NCBI GenBank assembly: GCA_902461815.1 | Contig: CABPZE010000020.1 | Location: 1-34,886 of the forward strand | Reading direction: 5' to 3' | DNA from: CAG-390 sp003523225 | GTDB lineage: Bacteria > Bacillota > Clostridia > Oscillospirales > CAG-272 | Length of the DNA: 34,886 nt | Notes under the pieces: generated by a model | Database searches by the model: none | What the model was told of the DNA's origin: nothing | What the model saw: the letters and a program-made list of their open reading frames with translations, nothing else | Part shown: positions 1 through 5,420 of the stretch, piece by piece | Numbering within the stretch: the stretch's first letter is position 1 | Layout of the letters: every line of letters starts with the position of its first letter | Program-made: the position numbers and the translations under genes

Positions 1-164
1 TGCGGTAACATCCCTTTTGTCGCTTGGTTATTCAATTTTTGAGCTAACCTGTTTGACCGATGCCCTTAAAAGCGTTGATTTGACTGGATTCTTGCTTGTT
101 TTCTTATGTCAACGCTCTTAAGCGCCGGAGCTTACACGGACTGCTTCCGATAATATCTTGTCTG
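1..164 (-). ncRNA. Probable structured non-coding RNA or leader, cut by the window edge
   Basis: No convincing reading frame occupies this stretch. On the minus strand it lies just downstream of a TATAAT box (176 to 171). It contains a long stem: the + strand segments 65-78 and 109-122 are inverted repeats matching at 13 of 14 positions. The one non-Watson-Crick position is a G-U wobble when read as minus-strand RNA but an A-C mismatch on the plus strand, which favours minus-strand transcription. The loop is about 30 nt and A-rich. The RNA would run off the window at base 1. It does not match the tmRNA, SRP, RNase P or T-box consensus as I know them. A 6S-like RNA or an uncharacterised leader is possible. 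Identity is unknown. Confidence 0.35.
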
Positions 165-170
165 CCCAAC

Positions 171-176
171 ATTATA
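171..176 (-). promoter_or_regulatory. -10 box for the left-edge RNA
   Basis: The plus strand reads ATTATA, a perfect TATAAT on the minus strand. No good -35 hexamer is seen 16-18 nt upstream (the best is a weak T-rich hexamer), so the promoter call rests on the -10 box and on the structured sequence that follows it. Confidence 0.35.
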
Positions 177-278
177 CCACATTTTTCGCGGATGGAGAAA
201 TAAATCGTCTTTTTATGCGAAAAAATTTTCGTGCGTTCTCCCGATGCAGTGTGATCCGCAGCATTTTTTCGCGAAAAA

Positions 279-309
279 GGACTGCCCGATGTCTTGCGGC
301 GGGCAGTCC
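279..309 (-). terminator. Rho-independent terminator after the CBS/membrane-protein pair
   Basis: A perfect 10-bp stem (279-288 with 300-309) has an 11-nt loop. Read on the minus strand it is followed by CCTTTTTCGCG, a short U run. It begins 8 nt past the end of the minus-strand gene at 317, the expected place for the operon terminator. Confidence 0.7.
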
Positions 310-316
310 GTAAAAA

Positions 317-805
317 TTATTGTGCATCCGACCGTGTCGGCAGCAGGATATCTTCTTTGGGCGTAAAGTAAAATCTTGTGACTCCCCTGACAAAGTAAAG
401 TCTGCCGTCGTCGGCAAGGTAAAGCGTCACGCTGTCGCCGGAGGCAGAAAAAATACGGATGCGTGTGTCCCAGCTGCCGCCGGGAGCGTCCTTTTTGCCG
501 GAATATTTTGCCTCCTTGAGTGCTTCTGCGAGCTGTGCGGCAAGCTCGGCGGCATCCTCTTTTTCAAATATCACCTCGGAGTCCTCGTCGGTGATACCGA
601 GGTCATACGAGGACATATCGGTCACCGTCGCCGAAACAGCGGGATCGGGCGTGAGGCTTTCAAGCCTGTCTACAATAGCGGAGCGTTCGCGCCGCGCCAT
701 TGCCGAGGGATATAACACGCAGAAAAGCACGATAAGAAGCGCCGCAAGGGGAATTGCGGCGCATATTATTTTGAGTGCGATACCGTTTGATTTTTTTTCG
801 CTCAT
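317..805 (-). CDS. Small single-pass membrane protein of unknown function
   Basis: This is a 162-residue protein with a short basic N-terminus (MSEKKSNG), one strong hydrophobic helix at about residues 9-33, and a soluble acidic domain that should lie outside the cell. The domain has an alanine/glutamate-rich helix (about 80-97) followed by alternating beta-like segments ending in FYFTPKEDILLP. I do not recognise a family. Its start codon overlaps the stop of the upstream CBS-domain gene in an ATGA arrangement (802-805), so the two are almost certainly translationally coupled and co-transcribed. A terminator hairpin follows immediately. A membrane-associated partner of the CBS protein is a reasonable guess from the coupling only. 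Confidence 0.75.
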   Translation of the reverse strand: MSEKKSNGIALKIICAAIPLAALLIVLFCVLYPSAMARRERSAIVDRLESLTPDPAVSATVTDMSSYDLGITDEDSEVIFEKEDAAELAAQLAEALKEAKYSGKKDAPGGSWDTRIRIFSASGDSVTLYLADDGRLYFVRGVTRFYFTPKEDILLPTRSDAQ

Positions 806-1203
806 TTGCTTTCCTTGATAAAGGCTTCGATTATTGCCCGGCGGGTCACGATGCCCATAAAAGCGCCGCGGTCATCCACTACGGGAATAAAGTTCTGCTC
901 AAGTGCGCGGCTTATCAGCTCGTCGGTGTCGGAGGTGATATGTACTGCGGGGTTGCGGTCGGTCTTTTTTATATCCGAAACTCGTATACCCTCGCAATCA
1001 GCGAGAGAGGCTCCGCCCATTTCAAGCATACTCCAAAGAAAGTCTCCCTCGCTCAGCGTTCCCGCATATCCGCCGTCGCGGGTCAGCACCGGAACTGCCG
1101 AATAGCCATGATGCCTTAGTTTTTCAAGCGCCTGACGGAAGGTGCTGTCCTCGTATATGTATGTGACCTGACTTTTCGGAGTGAGAAGAAATGCTATATT
1201 CAT
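802..1203 (-). CDS. CBS-domain pair protein
   Basis: The protein has 133 residues and consists of little more than two tandem CBS motifs. The first covers about residues 1-58 (with GYSAVPVLTRDGGYAGTLSEGD) and the second about 70-130 (with FIPVVDDRGAFMGIVTRR). Stand-alone CBS pairs form a Bateman module that binds adenine nucleotides such as AMP, ATP or c-di-AMP, and usually regulates a partner protein. The layout resembles the CbpB/DarB type of small CBS proteins, but the ligand cannot be read from sequence. The start is ATG with AAAGG about 12 nt upstream, a long spacing. The stop overlaps the next gene by 4 nt. A TATAAT box lies at 1237-1242. Confidence 0.85.
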   Translation of the reverse strand: MNIAFLLTPKSQVTYIYEDSTFRQALEKLRHHGYSAVPVLTRDGGYAGTLSEGDFLWSMLEMGGASLADCEGIRVSDIKKTDRNPAVHITSDTDELISRALEQNFIPVVDDRGAFMGIVTRRAIIEAFIKESK

Positions 1204-1236
1204 TGCTGCCGAAGCCTTTCAATGTATTTCATTTAC

Positions 1237-1259
1237 ATTATAACCCTCCAATGTGGAGT
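1237..1259 (-). promoter_or_regulatory. Candidate promoter of the CBS gene with a small inverted repeat
   Basis: The minus strand reads TATAAT at 1242-1237. No good -35 is visible. A small inverted repeat CTCCAatgTGGAG (1247-1259) lies directly upstream of the -10 box, where an activator or repressor could bind. The evidence is modest. Confidence 0.35.
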
Positions 1260-1308
1260 CTGCGAGAACATATGAAAAACTTATTTTGAATAAGAATTCG
1301 ATTATTTT

Positions 1309-3111
1309 TTATCCGGGGTAGTCTGTGTACTCAAACACCTGCTCGTATTTTTTGCCCGAGGTGATGCGGCAGAATGTCACATTGACTTCTCCCGTTCCGT
1401 TTGGCTCATAAGTGCGGAAGAATACACGGCGCGGCATAAAATTGACGCTTTCAACTCCGGCAAGCTCTGCTTTTATAACTGCCTTTTTCTTTGAGCCGCG
1501 CTTTGAATACCACACGGTGGTCGAGTCCTCAAGCTCGGTGGTAAAGTACACGCCGCCCCCCTTGACGTCGACATTCATCAGGTAAAGCTCGTCGGCGATA
1601 CGCTTTTGTTTTTTGCCGTTTGAGGTGACGAACCACAGAGTGTCGTCAATGTCGCGCAGGTAAACACCGTCAAACTTATCCGGCGCAAGTATTTCGGTAG
1701 CCTCAAGATCGCCGGAGATCAGCTTTTTGTCCCCGGTCTTTTCAATGCTGTCAAGATAATATACCTTTCCGGAATGGGCGTTCCGGCTTCCCGTGGTGTC
1801 GATGTAATAAATGGCTTTTCCGTTCGGAGAGACCGAGCAGCCGCCGAACTGTGAGGTGATGCAGGAGATCTCAAGCCCCCGATTGAGGTAATACAGTCCG
1901 CCGCCGGACACGAATGCGCTGCCCGCAACCGTTTTGCGCGCATACACCGAGATCTTCTTTACGGCAAAGTCAAGGTATTCGCTCCGTACCGCACCGTCGC
2001 CGGGGACGATGAGAGCCGTTATCTCAGCTCCCGTTATCTTCTGGCGCTCGCCTGCCTTGCGGCTGATGTACGTGGAGCCGTTGTCGTAGAATACCACCTC
2101 GGTGCGGTCGGCGTTGAAGATAATAATGTCGCCAAGATGCGCCGCGTCAAGTGAGAGATTGCGTACATCGTCACCGTGAGTGACCGAGAATTTGAAATTG
2201 TATTCGGTAAGGGAAACATTATTACGAATGTAATAAATATATTTGCCGCCGTTTGAAAGCGCAACGGGATATGAGTCCGCGGCGACAGCCACCGGCTCGC
2301 TGCCCTTTACCGAAACGTAAAGGCGTCTGCCGCCCCCGTTGACCTGCTTGGTAAAGGCAATGCTTCTGCCGTCGGGAGACAGCACGAAAGCGCCGTGAGT
2401 CATATAAATTCCGGGCAGATTTATTCCCGCGAAAATACTTGTCGGAATGCCCCCGCTTATGAGCGTGGAGGTCTTGCTTTTGGTGTCGTAAAGATAAAGC
2501 GAGCAGGTGTCGGTTCCCGGAAGAGTGTAAGCTATTGCCGCGCCGTTGTCGGAAACGGCGCAGTCCACCGCTCCGTCGGCGATTTTGGACAGCGCGGATC
2601 TGTACAGAAGCAGCAGAACGCTCTCTGATTTCTCGGCATTGCAGTATCCGAGTATTGCCGCAGTCCTGCCGTCAAGGGAGGCGTAGATTTCATAGGAGAC
2701 CACTCCGTATTCTGAAAGGTCGTATATCCTGCCATCGCTGTCCGCAAGCGTCGATGGGGTGGGCGCGGCATAGCGGGTGCTGACTTCGGTTGTATATCCG
2801 GAGCTTGTTCTGAAATGGTTCACCAGAGCAAGCAGCAACACTGCCGCAAGAAGCAGTACGAGCACAGCCGAGGCGGCTACTATAAGCGTCCTTTTGGTTA
2901 CCGTGCCGAAGACGTTCACGCCGTGCCACCGTTTGCTTCCTTTGGCGTCAACAGCAGGTCTTGCAGGCTGTTCGGGTCTTGATGTATCATTGAAGGGCGC
3001 GGCAGGTTTTTCCGCCACTTTATTTTCGGAGACAGATTCAAAGCGTGTACCGCATTCGGTGCAGAAGCACGCGCTGTCTGCGCATTCGTTACCGCAGTTC
3101 TGGCATTTCAT
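1309..3111 (-). CDS. Zinc-ribbon membrane protein with beta-propeller-like ectodomain
   Basis: I place the start at 3111 (600 residues) because GGAGG sits 7 nt upstream; the frame stays open for 17 more codons without a better ribosome site. The N-terminus is a zinc-ribbon with CxxC pairs at C3/C6 and C17/C20 (MKCQNCGNE... FCTECGTRF). A basic Pro/Ala linker and one membrane helix at about residues 75-99 follow. The rest, about 480 residues, has repeated blade-like segments such as SDNGAAIAYTL, LSPDGRSIAFTK and VSPNGKAIYYID, typical of TolB/WD40-like propellers. The cytoplasmic ribbon plus external propeller suggests a surface sensor or scaffold, but no substrate can be named. Proteins of this layout are common and uncharacterised in Clostridia. 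It has its own promoter (3194-3222). Confidence 0.85.
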   Translation of the reverse strand: MKCQNCGNECADSACFCTECGTRFESVSENKVAEKPAAPFNDTSRPEQPARPAVDAKGSKRWHGVNVFGTVTKRTLIVAASAVLVLLLAAVLLLALVNHFRTSSGYTTEVSTRYAAPTPSTLADSDGRIYDLSEYGVVSYEIYASLDGRTAAILGYCNAEKSESVLLLLYRSALSKIADGAVDCAVSDNGAAIAYTLPGTDTCSLYLYDTKSKTSTLISGGIPTSIFAGINLPGIYMTHGAFVLSPDGRSIAFTKQVNGGGRRLYVSVKGSEPVAVAADSYPVALSNGGKYIYYIRNNVSLTEYNFKFSVTHGDDVRNLSLDAAHLGDIIIFNADRTEVVFYDNGSTYISRKAGERQKITGAEITALIVPGDGAVRSEYLDFAVKKISVYARKTVAGSAFVSGGGLYYLNRGLEISCITSQFGGCSVSPNGKAIYYIDTTGSRNAHSGKVYYLDSIEKTGDKKLISGDLEATEILAPDKFDGVYLRDIDDTLWFVTSNGKKQKRIADELYLMNVDVKGGGVYFTTELEDSTTVWYSKRGSKKKAVIKAELAGVESVNFMPRRVFFRTYEPNGTGEVNVTFCRITSGKKYEQVFEYTDYPG

Positions 3112-3193
3112 CGTGAATTCCTCCGGGCATATTTGCATGGAATCGCCGTCTTGCGACAGCATTCCTTACTGTTTGATATAATATCCTATCATA

Positions 3194-3222
3194 ATTTTAG
3201 CATAAATATCTGCGTAAGTCAA
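3194..3222 (-). promoter_or_regulatory. Sigma-A promoter of the zinc-ribbon/propeller gene
   Basis: On the minus strand TTGACT (3222-3217) and TAAAAT (3199-3194) are separated by exactly 17 nt, each matching consensus at 5 of 6 positions. The predicted start of transcription is near 3187, giving a leader of about 75 nt before the ATG at 3111. Confidence 0.6.
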
Positions 3223-3441
3223 CAAAAATAAACTGTAAATTGCAAAGAGTCAGAGGTACTGCGGCATACTGCCGTGTCAGAGAAGCTGTAATCGTAGCCG
3301 GAGGAAGGTATTGTTTTTTGCGCTATAATAAATATGGCTGCTGTCCATCATCGCGGGGATCTGCATCTTGCGGTCAGCGCTTAATATTGTAATCGTAATG
3401 CTCAGTTACGTTTCCGTCCTTATCGTATGGCGAATGAAATG
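3223..3441. other. Intergenic region with no gene seen
   Basis: About 220 nt separate the zinc-ribbon gene promoter from the decayed Xre gene. A TATAAT sits on the plus strand at about 3323, and GGAGGAAGG occurs at about 3300, but no sensible reading frame follows either. This may be the decayed 5' context of the Xre pseudogene. Confidence 0.4.
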
Positions 3442-3702
3442 ATGGATTATTACAAAACAGGACAAAAGATAAGAAAGCACAGAAAGATATGAGGTCTTTC
3501 GCAGGAGGAGCTTGCCGAAAAGATAGGTATTTCGGTCGCGCTCGGAGTAAGCACGGACGAGCTGATATTCGACTCTGCCAACGGGCGCGAGCTTGCGCTC
3601 GGGCAGCTTTCGGAGGCAATAGAGGATTGCACCGAGCGTGAGATCAATATTATAACCGATACCGTAAAAGCACTGAAAGTATCTCTCAGAAGGCACTGTT
3701 AA
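3442..3702 (+). pseudogene. Decayed Xre/HTH_3-family transcriptional regulator
   Basis: Reading from ATG at 3442 gives MDYYKTGQKIRKHRKI, then TGA, then GLSQEELAEKIGISV in the same frame, followed by ALGVSTDELIFDS and a typical C-terminal tail ending at TAA 3700-3702. The start of a Cro/CI-type helix-turn-helix (xxGLSQEELAEKxGIS) is unmistakable. Two lesions are visible. One is an in-frame TGA where intact relatives usually carry a basic residue, one base from AGA. The other is an internal deletion of about 20 codons that removes the recognition helix and the following helix, joining GISV directly to ALGVSTDEL. With no recognition helix the product could not bind DNA even if the stop were read through. 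It has no ribosome site of note. Confidence 0.8.
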
Positions 3703-3724
3703 GGCGCAAGCTACAAAAAAACAC

Positions 3725-3749
3725 AGGCTGACGTGTTTCGCGTCAGCCT
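3725..3749. repeat. Hairpin repeat, module A copy 1
   Basis: AGGCTGACG and CGTCAGCCT flank a 7-nt loop (TGTTTCG). The same hairpin, in perfect and longer form, recurs at 3986-4020. It lies 22 nt past the stop of the Xre pseudogene. Confidence 0.7.
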
Positions 3750-3960
3750 ATGCAGACTGTAGACCAAAGCAAGGGCTTTCGTCAGAATGATGAAAGTTTT
3801 CGCCCGCCTTTTTCAAAAGGCGGCGCGGTCGGGGGCGCGTAGCCCTCGTCGCCGCCCGCAGGCGGCGAAATCCCCTCATGGCGCTTTCTTTTTGCCAAGC
3901 TTTTTCTTTGCGCCTGCTTCATCAAAGAAAAAGCGGTTTAAGGTTTTATGCACATTGACA
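3750..3960. repeat. GC-rich low-complexity intergenic segment between the two module A hairpins
   Basis: The stretch contains several imperfect inverted repeats: GCCgCCtttttcaaaaGGcGGC-type near 3808-3825, GCCGCCcgcaGGCGGC near 3851-3867, and CTTTTTCTTTG with its complement CAAAGAAAAAG near 3900-3935. An open frame exists on the plus strand but is biased and repetitive (FFFAPASSKKK), lacks a ribosome site and covers both hairpins, so I treat it as non-coding. The symmetry suggests a nested intergenic repeat of the kind scattered through clostridial genomes. Confidence 0.5.
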
Positions 3961-3985
3961 GTCGTTGTACCTTTTGTCGACAACC
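3961..3985 (-). repeat. Intergenic repeat, module B copy 1
   Basis: Read on the minus strand this is GGTTGTCGACAAAA followed by GGTACAACGAC. A near-identical sequence is at 22084-22106 on the plus strand. The core TTGTCGACAA is a 10-bp palindrome. Confidence 0.6.
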
Positions 3986-4020
3986 AGTATAGGCTGACGC
4001 GTTTCGCGTCAGCCTATACT
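3986..4020. repeat. Perfect 16-bp palindromic hairpin, module A copy 2
   Basis: Arms at 3986-4001 and 4005-4020 are perfectly complementary around a TTT loop. It lies 20 nt past the stop of the minus-strand Gfo/Idh/MocA gene. No U-run follows on either strand, so it is not a textbook terminator, but it could end or protect that mRNA. Confidence 0.75.
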
Positions 4021-4040
4021 TATTTATGAATAAGAATATT

Positions 4041-5210
4041 TCAAATCTCGGGAATTTCTATTTCGATTTCATGCCCCAGGTCTGCGGAGCGGGAGATGCC
4101 GTCGATTATCGCCTGATTTATAATTATCTGCGAGGTGGGGACAGGAGCGCTGCCGCGGGTTATCACCGCGTCAAGGAAGGAACGCACCTTGCGCTCGACT
4201 CTGCCGAGTCCCTTCAGCGCAAGCACGGGCAGGACGGTTTCCACCTGCTCGCCCTCGACCTCGTGATATATTGTCATGGGACCGCCCACAGTGCCGTTCC
4301 AGCATTCGGTTGAGGGGATGCGCAGTCCGCCCTTTGTGCCGAGCACGATGGTGTCGCCGGAGGTATCCATGTTCATCGCCCATGATATACGGAAGTCAAC
4401 GGTAAGGTCGCCTTCAAAGCGGATAAAAGCGGCGGCAAAGTCGTCAACGCCGAACTTTTCGGCAAGCTCGGGGCGCTCGCCGTAATATGCCGGATCTTTT
4501 CCGAAATAGGAGGATTTGAAGCCCGAAACGGTAAGCGGCTTGGGATATCCCAGCGCGTTCAGCACCATGTCAAGGGAATAGCAGCCGATATCTCCGAGCG
4601 CGCCCACGCCCGCGGTGTCATTGCGGATGAAGGTGTCCTTTCCGCCGCCGCAGGGAATACCGTGACGGCGCCCGCCGCCGGTCTGTATGTAATATATTTT
4701 TCCCAGGACACCCGACTCGAATATTTTCTTTATCATCTGCATATTCGGGTCAAACCGGGGCTGAAAGCCTATTGAAAGAATCCTGCCCGTGGCTTTTTCG
4801 GCACGGCAGACCTTTACTGCTTCGTCAAGAGTTACGGTAAAGGGCTTTTCAAGCAGGACGTCAAGCCCATGCTCCATTGCGTAAATTGCGGGTTCGGCGT
4901 GCTGACGGTTGTAGGTGCATATTGAAACGGCATCAAGGCTTTCTTTTTCTATCATCTCGCGGTAGTCAGTATAGGCATGCGCGCCTTCGATCTCCCAGTC
5001 CTCAAAAAACTTTGCGGCTTTTCCGGGGATAAGGTCGGCGCCTGCGACCACGGCAACATCGTCAAACAGCTTGTATGCCTTTATGTGCGAGCGGGCAATT
5101 CCTCCGGTACCTATAAATCCTATCCTGAGCTTACGTCCGGCGCTTATTCCGGATCCCGCTTCTTCGGTTTCCTTGAATTTATCAAGATCTGCGTCCTTTA
5201 TCAGTTCCAT
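4041..5210 (-). CDS. Gfo/Idh/MocA-family NAD(P)-dependent oxidoreductase
   Basis: The protein has 389 residues, normal for the family. After an acidic N-terminal extension of about 27 residues comes the Rossmann motif GFIGTGGIARSH (about 31-42). The EKP motif of the family is at 121-123 (LLEKPFTV), its lysine being the usual catalytic or cofactor residue. The C-terminal alpha/beta domain has the usual GDIGCYSLDMV segment. Members oxidise a hydroxyl of sugars, inositols or their derivatives using NAD(P), in the cytoplasm. The substrate cannot be told from sequence and no transporter or regulator is adjacent. AGGACG lies about 9 nt before the ATG. It has a good sigma-A promoter (5260-5288) and is divergent from the calcium ATPase gene. 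Confidence 0.9.
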   Translation of the reverse strand: MELIKDADLDKFKETEEAGSGISAGRKLRIGFIGTGGIARSHIKAYKLFDDVAVVAGADLIPGKAAKFFEDWEIEGAHAYTDYREMIEKESLDAVSICTYNRQHAEPAIYAMEHGLDVLLEKPFTVTLDEAVKVCRAEKATGRILSIGFQPRFDPNMQMIKKIFESGVLGKIYYIQTGGGRRHGIPCGGGKDTFIRNDTAGVGALGDIGCYSLDMVLNALGYPKPLTVSGFKSSYFGKDPAYYGERPELAEKFGVDDFAAAFIRFEGDLTVDFRISWAMNMDTSGDTIVLGTKGGLRIPSTECWNGTVGGPMTIYHEVEGEQVETVLPVLALKGLGRVERKVRSFLDAVITRGSAPVPTSQIIINQAIIDGISRSADLGHEIEIEIPEI

Positions 5211-5259
5211 ATTAAGTCGTCCTTTCTCCGCGCGTACCCGCGCAAATGTATTTTAGCTT

Positions 5260-5288
5260 ATTATAGGACAAAAATGGCGGTATTTCAA
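5260..5288 (-). promoter_or_regulatory. Sigma-A promoter of the Gfo/Idh/MocA gene
   Basis: On the minus strand TTGAAA (5288-5283), a 17-nt spacer and TATAAT (5265-5260). The predicted leader is about 42 nt. Confidence 0.65.
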
Positions 5289-5420
5289 GACAAATAATGA
5301 TAATGATAAGACAAATATTGTTCCGCTTGAGCGGAGGGTTTTTGTCGCCTGTCATTAAAACCCGCACGCGCGAATATATTTTCACAAGAAACTCTGCCTT
5401 TCGGAGGGCGCGGACGGAAT

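Noticed and set aside
1..18. T-box antiterminator at the left edge (minus strand AAAAGGGATGTTACCGCA)
   Set aside because: It resembles AGGGTGGNACCGC but lacks the TGG that pairs with the tRNA acceptor end, and no Stem I specifier features are visible upstream.
3490..3492. The in-frame TGA of the Xre relic as a selenocysteine or recoded codon
   Set aside because: A neighbouring internal deletion already removes the recognition helix, TGA is used as a normal stop elsewhere in the window, and Xre proteins have no conserved Cys there.
3787..4029. An 80-codon plus-strand frame in the intergenic repeat cluster
   Set aside because: It consists of translated hairpin repeats with low-complexity residues, has no ribosome site and spans a perfect palindrome.
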